DNA of 64,000 nucleotides from Pseudonocardia alni (GCF_002813375.1 NZ_PHUJ01000003.1:4588001-4652000), one strand, 5' to 3'; shown: positions 15,862 through 25,182, counted from the first letter of the stretch. The notes: generated by a model from the letters alone, not told the origin. Numbers and translations: made by a program.

Positions 15862-17517
15862 ATGCTCATCGACACCCGGCGCGCGCTCCCCGGCTCCATC
15901 TTCGAGGCCGAGGTCTGCGTGATCGGCAGCGGTCCGGCCGGGGCCGCGGCCGCGACCGAGCTGGCCGACCGCGGCCTGCGCGTCGTCGTCCTGGAGGGTG
16001 GCGGCCCGGGTCTGAGCCGCACCGCCCGCGACACCTACCGGGGCATCACCGGGCGGGGCAAGCACGACCCGGTCGACGCCGTCCGGCAGAAACGCCTCGG
16101 CGGCACCTCCCTGGTGTGGGGCGGGCGCTGCGCCCCGCTCGACGACGTCGACTTCTCCGACCGCGAGTGGATGCCCGGTGCCGCGTGGCCGATCCGGCAC
16201 GAGGAGCTGCGCGCCTGGTACCCGGCCGCCCAGCGGCACCTCGACGCCGGCGCCTGCGAGTACTCGGCCCCGGAGTCGGGCTTCCCGGCTGCCCCAGCCG
16301 GGATCCACAGCGACACCCTGCGCTGGGACGACCTGTGGCGCTGGAGCCCGCCGACGTCGTTCGCACCGACCGTGGAGAACATGGCGAAGGCGGGGCGGAT
16401 CCGGCTGTTCCTGCACGCCACCGTCGCCCGTCTGGAGCGCGACCCGGTGTCGGGCACCGCGACCGAGGCCGTCGTCGTCCCGCGGCCGGGATGCGACATC
16501 CGGATCCGGGCGCGGCACTTCGTCGTCGCGGCGGGGGGCCTGGAGTCGGTCCGGATCCTGCTCGCCTCCGACGGCTACGGCGGCACCGGGACCGGAGCCG
16601 GGATCGGCGACGAGTACGGCCAGGTCGGGCGGCACTACATGACCCACCCGGTGGGCGAGGTCGGGCGGCTGCGGCTGACCACGGCCGGGCGCACGCTGGG
16701 CCTGGGCTACCTGCCCACCGACGACGGCGTCTACGCCCGCCGGATGCTCTCGCTGTCCCCGCAGGTCCAGGCCGACCACCGTCTGGGCAACCTGAAGGCA
16801 GCGCTGTGGTTCGCCGACCCGAAGGACGCCGAGCACGGCGACGCGCTGCTGTCGACGTTCGCGCTGACCTACTGGGGCCTGGGCAAGCTCCGCACCGGGT
16901 TCAAGGCCGCCGGGACGCACGCCCAGTACAGCCACACCACCGACATCGGCCACCACGTGCGCAACGTCGCCGCCGACCCGCTGCGGGTGGCACGCTTCGC
17001 CCGTGGGTGGGCCCGGCCGCGGATCACCGGGGAGCGGCGGGTGCCGTCGTTCATGCCGCTGGACTCCGCGCACTGCCGGCTGCGGTTCGACGCCGAGCAG
17101 ACCCCCGACCCGGGGAACCGGGTCACGCTCGACCGCGAGCGCGACGCGCTGGGCCAGCACCGGCTGCGGGTCGACTACCGGGTCTCCGCCGCTGACCGGG
17201 AGGCGATCGTGACGTCGCTGTCCCTGATCGGCAAGGAGCTGGAGCGGACCGGGCTCGCCCACGTCGACCTGTCCGACGTGGAGCACGTGCACGACATGGA
17301 CATGACCGACGGCACCCACCAGATGGGGCTGCTGCGCATGTCGGAGTCGCCGCGCACCGGCGTCGTGGACCCGGAGTGCCGGGTGCACGGCACGCCGAAC
17401 GTGCACATCGCCTCCAGCGCGGTGTTCCCGTCGGCCGGCGCGGTCGGGCCGACGCTGGCGCTGGTCGCGCTGGCCTGCCGGACCGCGGAGCTGATCGCGG
17501 CCGACGTCCGGGGCTGA
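15862..17517 (+). CDS. GMC-family FAD-dependent alcohol oxidoreductase
   Basis: 551 aa flavoenzyme. ATG 15862 follows GGAAGGA and gives a normal N-terminus; an upstream in-frame ATG would add 13 residues not typical of the family. The FAD motif VIGSGPAGAAAATELA is near residue 16, followed by E in VVLEGGG. LGGTSLVWGGRCAPLDDVDF is the second flavin segment. The catalytic His is in DGTHQMG near residue 486, and the C-terminal motif is SSAVFPSAGAVGPTLALVALA. This is the glucose/choline oxidase superfamily, in the subgroup resembling sugar and cyclitol dehydrogenases rather than MftG. It is divergent from and probably co-regulated with the DegT aminotransferase. Confidence 0.87.
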   Translation: MLIDTRRALPGSIFEAEVCVIGSGPAGAAAATELADRGLRVVVLEGGGPGLSRTARDTYRGITGRGKHDPVDAVRQKRLGGTSLVWGGRCAPLDDVDFSDREWMPGAAWPIRHEELRAWYPAAQRHLDAGACEYSAPESGFPAAPAGIHSDTLRWDDLWRWSPPTSFAPTVENMAKAGRIRLFLHATVARLERDPVSGTATEAVVVPRPGCDIRIRARHFVVAAGGLESVRILLASDGYGGTGTGAGIGDEYGQVGRHYMTHPVGEVGRLRLTTAGRTLGLGYLPTDDGVYARRMLSLSPQVQADHRLGNLKAALWFADPKDAEHGDALLSTFALTYWGLGKLRTGFKAAGTHAQYSHTTDIGHHVRNVAADPLRVARFARGWARPRITGERRVPSFMPLDSAHCRLRFDAEQTPDPGNRVTLDRERDALGQHRLRVDYRVSAADREAIVTSLSLIGKELERTGLAHVDLSDVEHVHDMDMTDGTHQMGLLRMSESPRTGVVDPECRVHGTPNVHIASSAVFPSAGAVGPTLALVALACRTAELIAADVRG

Positions 17518-17527
17518 GCCCGCGCGG

Positions 17528-18628
17528 TCAGCCGCGCAGCAGCGTGACCCCGGTCCCGGCGTCGTCGAGCGCCGCCCACATCTCCTCGAGGGGAAGTGGG
17601 CGGTGCCGGGTCCGGGTGATCACCGCGTGCGACGGCGTCGGGACGAACGGGAACACCGCCGCCAGCCCGGCGACGGTCTCGCAGAGCCGCTGGGCGGCCG
17701 CGGCCAGGGACCGGACGTCGGCGCCGGGCAGCAGGAGGAGGAATTCCTCGCGCCCGACGCGCACCGGCCGCCCGGCGGACCCGACCTGCCCGGTGAGCAG
17801 CCGGGCGATCCCGCGGAGCACCGCGGTCTCGGCACGGAACCCGTGTCGCCGGGTCATCGACCCCAGCCCGTGCACCCGCAACAGCACCAGGCCCAGGGGC
17901 AGGGTGCCCGGGGCGGACCCGTCGAGCCAGCGGTCCAGGAACGCCCGGGTCGGCAGCCCGCTGCGCGGGTCGCGCTCGGCGCCGGGTTCGAGCTCGTCGA
18001 GCCGGGTCTGCGCGGCGTCGGCGCGGCGGCGTTCCAGCGACAGCTCACGGGCGAGGGCGTCCGCGGCGGCGTCGTAACGGTGGTCGGTGGCCGTGCCGGG
18101 GATGGGGACGACCCGGGAGAGCACCTCGTCGAGGCCGCCGGTGTGCCGCGAGCCGAGCCGCGCGCCGAGCTGGTGACGCAGCCGCAGCAGCTCGGAGTGG
18201 GCGTCGGCGTGCCGGAACGACCAGCGGGCGGAGAACAGCCTGCCCCGCTCCAGCGAGCGCGCCGCCCCGTCGACGGCCTCCAGGTCGTGGGCGACGACGG
18301 TCGCCCCGGACCGCGGCGTCAGGACGGTGACGCTCCACTCGCGGGCCGCGTCCTCGCCGTCGGTGAGACGGACGTGCCCGAGGCCGTCGGGGAACCCGTC
18401 GGGGGCGTCGCCGACGGTGGCGACGACGGCGCCGTCCCCGCAGACGGCGGCGAGCCGGTCCCAGACGCCGAGTGCCGGCCGGAGGTACTCCGACCGCTGG
18501 ACGAGCCCGACGACCGCCATCGGCCGGTCCCGGGACGGGGCGAGGGCGAACTCCTCGATCGCCAGGGCGAGCGCGTCGAGCAGCGGCTTCGTGACGGTCC
18601 GTGAGGGGCGGTGCGCGACGCCGGGCAT
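17528..18628 (-). CDS. DICT sensory domain protein with degenerate GGDEF-like domain
   Basis: 366 aa, cytoplasmic. Residues about 10-130 match the DICT domain found with diguanylate cyclases and two-component systems (RDRPMAVVGLVQRSEYLRP, ending TVVAHDLEA). A helical linker with ELSLERRRADAAQTRL, likely coiled coil, leads to a GGDEF-type domain at about 215-340, opening DPRSGLPTRAFLDRWL. The signature GG[D/E]EF reads GREEF, with Arg in place of the second Gly, and several surrounding residues differ, so cyclase activity is doubtful and nucleotide binding or a scaffold role is more likely. ATG 18628 is used; a GTG at 18655 is possible. It is convergent with the GMC gene. Confidence 0.75.
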   Translation of the reverse strand: MPGVAHRPSRTVTKPLLDALALAIEEFALAPSRDRPMAVVGLVQRSEYLRPALGVWDRLAAVCGDGAVVATVGDAPDGFPDGLGHVRLTDGEDAAREWSVTVLTPRSGATVVAHDLEAVDGAARSLERGRLFSARWSFRHADAHSELLRLRHQLGARLGSRHTGGLDEVLSRVVPIPGTATDHRYDAAADALARELSLERRRADAAQTRLDELEPGAERDPRSGLPTRAFLDRWLDGSAPGTLPLGLVLLRVHGLGSMTRRHGFRAETAVLRGIARLLTGQVGSAGRPVRVGREEFLLLLPGADVRSLAAAAQRLCETVAGLAAVFPFVPTPSHAVITRTRHRPLPLEEMWAALDDAGTGVTLLRG

Positions 18629-18711
18629 GAGTGTGGAGTCCCCGGCACTGATCACTCACGCCTCACTCATTTGCAGTAACGCTTGTCACAGAGTTATACG
18701 TGTGTGAACGG

Positions 18712-20148
18712 TTAAGCGGTTGCCTGTGTGATGCGAGTCTCGGTCCCTCCCCGTAACAGTGCGGCGGCAAGTACCGCACCGATCACGAGGAGTGATGATC
18801 CGATCCACATGGCGCTCGTGAACCCCGGCCCGAACGACGCCGGGTCGGCGGGGGCGTCCCCGCGGATCCCCGCGATCGCGGGTACGGCCGCGACCGCGAG
18901 CAGGCCCGCGGCCCGCGCGATCGCGTTGTTGACCCCCGACGCGACGCCCGCGTGCCGGTCCGCCGCCGCGTCGAGCACCGCCGTGGTCAGCGGCGCGACG
19001 GCCGCGGACAGCCCCAGCCCGACCAGCGCCGTCGCCGGGAGCACGTCGGTGAGCCAGGTCGCGCCGGGCCCGATCCGCGACGCCAGCAGCATCCCGGCCG
19101 CGGCCAGCAGCAGCCCGCCGGTGACCAGCGGTGCCGGGCCCGTGCGCGTCGCGAGCCGCCCGGCGCGGGCCGACAGCAGCAGCATGAGCACGGTGACCGG
19201 CAGGGTCGCGGTCCCCGCCAGCAACGGGGAGAACCCGGCCACGATCTGCAGCTGCACGGCGAGCAGCACGAACAGCAGCCCCAGCGCCGCATAGACGGCG
19301 ACGGTCACGACGTTCGCGCCGGTGAACCGGCGCCCGTCCCCGGCGTCGCCGGTGCCGGTGAACAGCTCCGGTGGCACCAGCGGGGACCGGCTGCGCCGTT
19401 CGACCAGTGCGAACGCCACGAGTGCCGCCACTCCGGCGAGGCCCGCGCCCCACACCTGCAGTCCGGGCGATGCACCGGCGCCGGCCGCCGTCCCGGCCCA
19501 GGTCAGCAACGCCAGCCCGGCGACCGCGAGCACGCTGCCCGGGACGTCGAGCCGGTGCGCGGCGTCGGGGTCACGCGACTCGGGCACGTGCCGCACCGCC
19601 ACCGCGACGACGACCGCCGCGAGCGGCAGGTTGATCAGGAACACCGCCCGCCACGACCACTCCACGAGCGTCCCGCCGACGAACGGGCCCAGCGCCCCCG
19701 CGACCCCGCCGAGCCCGGACCAGGCCCCGATGGCCGCCGCCCGGTCCGCCCCGTGGAACGACGCCGAGATCAGTGCCAGGCTGCCCGGGGTCAGCAACGC
19801 CCCGCCCACCCCCTGCAGGGCCCGGGCCGCGGCGAGCACCTCGACGCTCGGCGCCAGCCCGCACAGCAGTGAGGCCAGCGCGAACCAGACCGCCCCGGTC
19901 ACGAAGATCCGCCGCCTGCCGAACCGGTCGCCCAGCGAGCCGCCGAGCAGGATCAGCCCGGCCAGGGTCAGGGTGTAGCCGTTGACCGTCCACTGGAGAC
20001 CGGCGAATCCGGCGCCGAGGTCCTCGGCGATGCGGGGCAGGGCGATCGTGACGACGGTGTTGTCGAGCATCGCCATGCCCGAGCCGAGCACGCAGGCCGT
20101 GATGACCCAACGGCCGGCCGCGGTGCCGGTGCGCAGTCCGGTGTCCAT
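18712..20148 (-). CDS. MFS drug/solute exporter, DHA2 (EmrB/QacA) type
   Basis: 478 aa, 14-helix proton-coupled exporter. Motif C-like MLDNTVVTIALPRIA lies in helix 1, LQWTVNGYTLTLAGLILLGG in helix 2, motif A GDRFGRRRIFV after helix 2, and RALQGVGGALLTPGSLALIS in helix 4. The C-terminal half keeps VLPATALVGLGLSAAVAPLTTA. No TetR or MarR regulator is adjacent, so control is not visible. It runs in the same direction as the aminotransferase upstream (gap about 50 nt); an operon is possible. The substrate cannot be read from the sequence. Confidence 0.86.
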   Translation of the reverse strand: MDTGLRTGTAAGRWVITACVLGSGMAMLDNTVVTIALPRIAEDLGAGFAGLQWTVNGYTLTLAGLILLGGSLGDRFGRRRIFVTGAVWFALASLLCGLAPSVEVLAAARALQGVGGALLTPGSLALISASFHGADRAAAIGAWSGLGGVAGALGPFVGGTLVEWSWRAVFLINLPLAAVVVAVAVRHVPESRDPDAAHRLDVPGSVLAVAGLALLTWAGTAAGAGASPGLQVWGAGLAGVAALVAFALVERRSRSPLVPPELFTGTGDAGDGRRFTGANVVTVAVYAALGLLFVLLAVQLQIVAGFSPLLAGTATLPVTVLMLLLSARAGRLATRTGPAPLVTGGLLLAAAGMLLASRIGPGATWLTDVLPATALVGLGLSAAVAPLTTAVLDAAADRHAGVASGVNNAIARAAGLLAVAAVPAIAGIRGDAPADPASFGPGFTSAMWIGSSLLVIGAVLAAALLRGGTETRITQATA

Positions 20149-20199
20149 GGTCGGCGAACACCGGGACGTCCTGGTCTCTTCCGTCGCCGGGCCTCGGGG

Positions 20200-21393
20200 T
20201 CAGCCGGTGACCACCCCCGCCCGCCGCCCGGCCTCGGTGAGCCGCTCGGCCAGCAGCGCCGCGCCCGCCTCGTCCACCCGCCCCACCGACAGCCGCAGCA
20301 TCTGCCGGTCGTCGGGCAGGAACGCGGTGCCCGGGATGGTCAGGGTGTCGTGGTCGAGCAGCAGCGTCCGGACGACGTCGAGGGTCGGGCGGTCCGGGAA
20401 CGGGTGGCGCACCCAGGCGAAGAACCCGCCGAGCGCGGCGACCTCGAACCCGCCCGGGCGGTCGGCGAGTGCGGCACCGACCCACTCCCGCCGCCGGGCG
20501 ATCTCCGCGACCCGGTCGGCCCGCCACACCCCGGCGCGGGTGAGCCCGGCCACCGCGGCCTCCTGCCCGGTCCGCGGTGCGCAGATGGCGATGCAGTCGA
20601 GCAGCTTGAGCACCTGGCGTCGCAGCTCCGGGCCGGCGACGACCGACCCGACCCGGTACGCCGGGATCGCCAGGTCCTTGGAGTAGGAGTGCAGACCGAC
20701 CACGGTCGAACGCCACGCCGGGTCGGCGAACAGCGTGTGCGACGGCTCGGTCGTGTCCGGGCGGAACGAGCGGTAGGTCTCGTCGAGGACGAGCGCGATG
20801 TCGTGGCGTCGGGCCAGCTCGGCGAACGCGGTGATCTCCTCGGGCGGGACCGTCACCCCGCTCGGGTTCCCCGGCGTGACCAGCACGATCGCCCGGGTGC
20901 GCGGGGTGAGGAGCGCCTCGGCGTCGGCGGCGCGCGGGACCAGGTCGGCGTCGGGCTCCAGGTACACCGGCGTGACGCCGCGCATCCGCAGCCACATGTC
21001 GTGGTTGAAGTAGTAGGGCAGCGGCGAGATCACCTCGTCGCCCGGACCGGCGAGCGCGTCGGCGACCACGGCGAACGCCTGGTTGCAGCCCGCGGTGACC
21101 ACGACGTCGTCGGGGGTGAGGTCGCCGCCGTGCTCGCGGGCCAGCTCGTCGGCGATCGCCCGCCGCAGCGGCGGGATGCCCGGCACCGGCGCGTAGCCGG
21201 ACAGGCCGGGGTCCCGTGCGACCTCGACGACGCGCTCGACGACCTCGGGTGCCGGCGGGTACGGCGGCGCGGCCTGCGACAGGTCCAGCAACGGGTGCGT
21301 CGCGTTCCGTGCCGGGTCCCGCTCGCCGGCCAGCGCGAGGGCCGCACCGATGGGGGAGTCGCTGCCGGCCGCCGTCGTGGGGTCGAGTCGCAC
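20200..21393 (-). CDS. Class I/II PLP-dependent aminotransferase
   Basis: 397 aa fold-type I aminotransferase. Features: GLSGYAPVPGIPPLRRAIA near residue 68, GCNQAF for phosphate and ring contacts, VTPGNPSGVTVP with the carboxylate-binding Asn, DETYRSF with the Asp that pairs with the pyridine nitrogen, and the PLP Lys in HSYSKDLAIPAYRVGS. The Arg of MLRLSVGRVDEAG near the C-terminus binds the substrate carboxylate. Substrate specificity is not resolved; many homologues are annotated aspartate or N-succinyldiaminopimelate aminotransferases. ATG at 21393; the gene is divergent from the frame-disrupted MFS gene. Confidence 0.86.
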   Translation of the reverse strand: MRLDPTTAAGSDSPIGAALALAGERDPARNATHPLLDLSQAAPPYPPAPEVVERVVEVARDPGLSGYAPVPGIPPLRRAIADELAREHGGDLTPDDVVVTAGCNQAFAVVADALAGPGDEVISPLPYYFNHDMWLRMRGVTPVYLEPDADLVPRAADAEALLTPRTRAIVLVTPGNPSGVTVPPEEITAFAELARRHDIALVLDETYRSFRPDTTEPSHTLFADPAWRSTVVGLHSYSKDLAIPAYRVGSVVAGPELRRQVLKLLDCIAICAPRTGQEAAVAGLTRAGVWRADRVAEIARRREWVGAALADRPGGFEVAALGGFFAWVRHPFPDRPTLDVVRTLLLDHDTLTIPGTAFLPDDRQMLRLSVGRVDEAGAALLAERLTEAGRRAGVVTG

Positions 21394-21518
21394 CGTCGGA
21401 TGCCGCCTTCCGGGTCGTCCTGCGTCGGTCCTGCGGTCCGATCGTCGCCGACGCGGCCCGGGGCGGTCCAGCGACCCTCGGGATACGGTCGCCGCAGCAG
21501 GCGTTGCGAGGTGGCACG

Positions 21519-22657
21519 GTGGTCGAGGTCCGGACGGCGCCCGGCGCGGGGTTCCGCCGCCGGGTCCTGCTCGTCCTGTGCCTCACCGAGATCACCAGCT
21601 GGGGCGTCCTCTACTACGCGTTCCCGGTGCTCGCCCCGTCGATCTCGGCGGACACCGGCTGGTCGGTGAGCGCGGTGACCGGCGCGTTCTCCGCGGGCCT
21701 CGGGGTGTCCGCGCCGGCCGGGATCGTCGTCGGACGGCTGTTGGACCGGTGGGGCCCGCGCTGGGTGATGACGGCCGGGTCGCTGCTGGGGGTGCCCGCC
21801 GTCGTCGGGATCGCCGTCGCACCGTCCTGGCCGTGGTTCCTCGCCGCGTGGCTGGTCGCGGGGCTCGCGCAGTCCGCGACGCTGTACCCGCCCGCGTTCG
21901 CGGCGCTGACCCGCTGGTGGGGAAGCGACCGGGTGCGCGCGCTGACCGGGCTCACCCTGGCCGGCGGCCTGGCCAGCACGGTGTTCGCGCCGCTGTCGGC
22001 GGCGCTGCTCGGCGGGTTCGGCTGGCGCGGCACCTACCTGGTGCTCGCCGCCGTCCTGCTGGTTGTGACGGTCCCTGCGCACCTGCTCGGGCTGCGCGGC
22101 CCGTGGCCGGGGGCCCCCGCCCCGCCCGAGCACGCCGACCCGGGCGCGATCGCGCGCAGCCGCCCGTTCCTGCTGACCGTGGCCGCGGTGTTCCTCGGCA
22201 CGTTCTGCGGGTTCGCGGTCGCGGTGAACCAGGTGCCGCTGCTCATCGAGCGGGGACTCGACGTACAGACGGCGGCCTGGGCGCTCGGGCTCGGCGGGGT
22301 CGGGCAGGTCGCCGGGCGGGCCCTCTACACCCGCGTCGTGGGACGGCTGGCCCCACCGGCACGGGCGGTGCTCGTCCTGGCGGCGCTGGCCGCGTCGACC
22401 GCGCTGCTGGGACTGCTGCCCGGCCCGGCGTGGCTGCTGGTCGGCGCGGCGGTGCTGACCGGCGCGGCCCGCGGGATCACGACGCTGCTGCAGGCCACAG
22501 CGGTATCGGACCGGTGGCGGTCGCGGTCTCGCCGTGGGCCGGGGCGGCGCTGGCCGGGCCGCTCGGGGGCTACCCGCAGCTGTTCGCGGTGCTCGCCGGG
22601 GCCGCGGCGGTGGGGGCGGTGCTGGCCGTCGGCACCCGGGTCCGTGATCCGCGCTGA
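21519..22657 (+). pseudogene. MFS transporter disrupted by an internal deletion/frameshift
   Basis: A 12-helix MFS permease starts at GTG 21519 (GAGGTGG upstream) and reads normally from LCLTEITSWGVLYYAF to about residue 328 (TLLQATAVSD, near 22510). The original frame then gives Arg-rich non-membrane sequence and would run on to 22796, through the neighbouring tRNA gene. From 22502 another frame restores typical helix 11-12 sequence, GPVAVAVSPWAGAALAGPL to a stop at 22657. The usual 'DRWG..YG.LSG' stretch between helices is missing. So a short deletion of length not divisible by three, or an assembly error, separates the last two helices. If real, the gene is inactive. An oxalate/formate-antiporter-like MFS is the nearest type. 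Confidence 0.75.
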
Positions 22658-22734
22658 CCCGGCTGCGGGCCCGTGCCCGTCCCGGGTGTTCACGGGGACG
22701 TTCCCTCACACGTGGGCGACGGGCCCGGAACGCA

Positions 22735-22768
22735 CGAAACCGGCCACGGAGGACCGTGACCGGTTTCG
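22735..22768 (-). terminator. Terminator downstream of tRNA-Leu
   Basis: Near-perfect inverted repeat: CGAAACCGG pairs with CCGGTTTCG and CACGG with CCGTG around an AGGA loop, with one unpaired base on each side. It lies 10 nt past the 3' end of the tRNA on the same strand and may also act on the converging broken MFS gene. Confidence 0.75.
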
Positions 22769-22778
22769 GAGGATGTGT

Positions 22779-22862
22779 GTCCGAGGGGGGACTTGAACCC
22801 CCACCCCCTTATACGGGGACTAGCACCTCAAGCTAGCGCGTCTGCCATTCCGCCACTCGGAC
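22779..22862 (-). tRNA. tRNA-Leu (anticodon GAG)
   Basis: 84-nt class II tRNA. The acceptor stem is GTCCGAG/CTCGGAC (7 bp), the anticodon stem CTAGC/GCTAG encloses loop TTGAGGT with anticodon GAG, a variable arm with CCCCGTATAAGGGG-like pairing follows, and the T-arm reads GGGGGTTCAAGTCCCCC. No CCA is encoded at the 3' end. Confidence 0.95.
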
Positions 22863-22960
22863 GTCGCGATCTCTCGATCGCGTCGTGGGGAAGCATAGCC
22901 GAGGCCCGCGGCCGGGTCGCGGCGGGGTCGGCACGCGTCGCCGGTGGTAGAACGACGCCC

Positions 22961-24292
22961 ATGACCGCTTCAGCGAACGACGACCCGACCAGCGCCGAGG
23001 ACGAGGTCGTGCAGCTGTGTTCGGAGCTGATCCGGATCGACACGACCAACACCGCCGACCCGGAGACCCTCGTCGGTGAGGCCGAGGCGGCCGACTACGT
23101 CGCGGACAAGCTGCGCGAGGTCGGCTACGACGTCGAGCTGGTCGAGTCCGGTATGCCCGGGCGGATGAACGTGATCGCCCGGCTCGAGGGCGCCGACCGC
23201 TCCCGCGGTGCACTGCTGATGCACGGCCACCTCGACGTCGTCCCCGCGGACGCGAGCGAGTGGTCGGTGCACCCGTTCTCCGGGGCCGTGCAGGACGGCT
23301 ACGTCTGGGGCCGCGGCGCCGTCGACATGAAGGACATGGACGCGATGATGCTGGCGGTCGCCCGCCGCTTCAAGCGTGAGGGCGTCGTCCCGCCGCGGGA
23401 CATCGTGTGGGCCTTCGTCGCCGACGAGGAGGCCGGCGGGAAGTGGGGCGCGCAGTGGCTGGTCGAGCACCGGCCCGATCTCTTCGAGGGGTGCACCGAG
23501 GCCGTCGGAGAGGTCGGCGGGTTCTCGCTGACCCTCGGTGAGGACCAGCGGGCGTACCTGATCGAGGCCGCGGAGAAGGGCATCGCCTGGATGCGGCTGC
23601 GGGCCAGGGGCAAGCCCGGCCACGGCTCGTTCCTGCACGACGACAACGCCGTCACCATCCTGGCCGAGGCCGTCGCCCGGCTCGGGAACCACACGTTCCC
23701 GCTCACGATCACCGACACGGTGCAGGCGTTCCTGGACCGGATGACCGAGCTGACCGGCGTCGAGTACCCGGAGGACGACCTCGAGGGCGCACTGGCCAAG
23801 CTCGGCCCGATCTCGCGGATCATCGGCGCGACCGTCCGGGACACCGCGAACCCGACGATGCTCGACGCCGGGTACAAGGCCAACGTCATCCCGTCGACGG
23901 CCGAGGCGGTCGTGGACTGCCGGGTGCTGCCGGGCCGCGAGGAGGCGTTCCTGCGCGAGGTCGACGAGCTGCTCGGCCCGGACGTCGAGCGCGAGTGGGT
24001 CACCGACCTGCCCGCCGTCGAGACGCCGTTCGAGGGTGCACTGACCGACGCGATGCAGGCCGCGCTGCGCACCGAGGACCCGACCGCCGAGATCGTCCCG
24101 TACATGCTGTCCGGGGGGACCGACGCGAAGGCGTTCTCGACGCTGGGCATGAAGTGCTACGGCTTCGCGCCGCTGCGGCTCCCCCCGGAGCTGGACTTCG
24201 CGTCGCTGTTCCACGGCATCGACGAGCGGGTGCCGGTGGACGCGCTGCGGTTCGGCACCCGGGTGCTCGACCGCTTCCTGCGCACGGTGTGA
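22961..24292 (+). CDS. M20/M25/M40 family metallopeptidase
   Basis: 443 aa dinuclear-zinc amidohydrolase of the M20 family, usually acting on dipeptides, acyl-amino acids or related amides. The metal-site segments are in order: LLMHGHLDVVPAD near residue 87, GRGAVDMKDMDAM near 121 (bridging Asp), DEEAGGKWGA near 155 (general-base Glu), and the final His in LFHGIDERVPVDAL near 423. The dimerisation (lid) domain with HGSFLHDDNAVTIL lies between. It corresponds by position to mycobacterial Rv2141c, which sits in the same neighbourhood as DUF5703 and uppP. ATG at 22961; the gene is divergent from tRNA-Leu. Confidence 0.88.
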   Translation: MTASANDDPTSAEDEVVQLCSELIRIDTTNTADPETLVGEAEAADYVADKLREVGYDVELVESGMPGRMNVIARLEGADRSRGALLMHGHLDVVPADASEWSVHPFSGAVQDGYVWGRGAVDMKDMDAMMLAVARRFKREGVVPPRDIVWAFVADEEAGGKWGAQWLVEHRPDLFEGCTEAVGEVGGFSLTLGEDQRAYLIEAAEKGIAWMRLRARGKPGHGSFLHDDNAVTILAEAVARLGNHTFPLTITDTVQAFLDRMTELTGVEYPEDDLEGALAKLGPISRIIGATVRDTANPTMLDAGYKANVIPSTAEAVVDCRVLPGREEAFLREVDELLGPDVEREWVTDLPAVETPFEGALTDAMQAALRTEDPTAEIVPYMLSGGTDAKAFSTLGMKCYGFAPLRLPPELDFASLFHGIDERVPVDALRFGTRVLDRFLRTV

Positions 24293-24366
24293 CGGGGACG
24301 CCGGGCCCGGCCGGCCCGGCACCCCGCTCCGTGACGGCACCGGCCGCCGGGTGGAAGGGTGGCGGC

Positions 24367-25137
24367 ATGGATCTCTCGGGCAAGGTCGCCCTGGTCACCG
24401 GAGGCGCGTCGGGCATCGGCGCGGCCGCGGTCGACCGGCTGGTGGCGGCAGGTGCGCAGGTCGTGGTCGTCGACCGGGACGCCGACGGCGCCGCGGCCGT
24501 CGCGGAGAGGGCCGGTGGGCTCGCCCACGCGGCCGACGTCACCGACCCCGCGGCGATGGCCGCCGCGGTGGCCGCGGCCGAGGAGCGTTTCGGGCGGCTC
24601 GACATCGTGCTGCTCAACGCCGGCATCACGGCGGGCCAGTCCGGCGTCACCGACCTCGACCTGGACGGCTACCGGCGCATCCTCGGCGTGAACCTCGACC
24701 ACGTGGTGTTCGGGCTCAACGCCGCCGTCCCGGCGCTGCGCCGCGCCGGGGGCGGTCATGTGGTGGCGACCGCGTCGCTGGCCGGGCTGATCGGCCTGCC
24801 CGGCGACGCGCTCTACACCGCGACCAAGCACGCCGTCGTCGGCTACGTCCGGGCCGCGGGCCCGGCGCTGGCGGGGGAGGGCATCCGGGTCACCGCCGTG
24901 TGCCCCGGGTTCGCCGACACCCCGCTGATCGGCAACGTCCGCGCCCAGTTCGGCGACTTCCCGCTGCTGGGGGCCGACGACGTCGCCGCGGCCGTCGAGC
25001 AGATCCTGGAGCGGGGCGAGCCGGGGGAGTGCTGGTACGTGCAACCCGGCCGCGAGCCCGCGCCCTACGGCTTCCGGGGGGTGCCCAGCCCGCGCGGGGC
25101 GGGCACGCCGCCGGAGGTCGGCTGGCAGGACGCCTGA
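24367..25137 (+). CDS. Short-chain dehydrogenase/reductase
   Basis: 256 aa classical SDR. Cofactor motif TGGASGIG near residue 12, NAGITAG near residue 83, catalytic Ser in ATASLAGL, and catalytic YTATKHAV near residue 148, followed by VCPGFADTPL. An acidic residue after the second beta strand (VVVDRD) indicates NAD preference. GGAAGGG precedes the ATG. It lies 74 nt after the M20 peptidase on the same strand, so co-transcription is possible. This gene and the next are not part of the mycobacterial version of the neighbourhood as I recall it, so they look like insertions. Substrate unknown. Confidence 0.86.
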   Translation: MDLSGKVALVTGGASGIGAAAVDRLVAAGAQVVVVDRDADGAAAVAERAGGLAHAADVTDPAAMAAAVAAAEERFGRLDIVLLNAGITAGQSGVTDLDLDGYRRILGVNLDHVVFGLNAAVPALRRAGGGHVVATASLAGLIGLPGDALYTATKHAVVGYVRAAGPALAGEGIRVTAVCPGFADTPLIGNVRAQFGDFPLLGADDVAAAVEQILERGEPGECWYVQPGREPAPYGFRGVPSPRGAGTPPEVGWQDA

Positions 25138-25182
25138 GAGGGGTCTTGACCTGAACCGCGGTGCAGGTCACATCCTGGGGGC

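Noticed and set aside
15862-17517. GMC oxidoreductase as MftG of a mycofactocin system
   Set aside because: Its glycine motif and overall pattern fit the sugar/cyclitol-dehydrogenase subgroup, it pairs with a DegT aminotransferase, and there are no other mft genes nearby.
22735-22862. tRNA-Leu as an integration site for a mobile element
   Set aside because: There is no integrase nearby and no repeat of the tRNA 3' end was found in the window; flanking genes are ordinary chromosomal genes.
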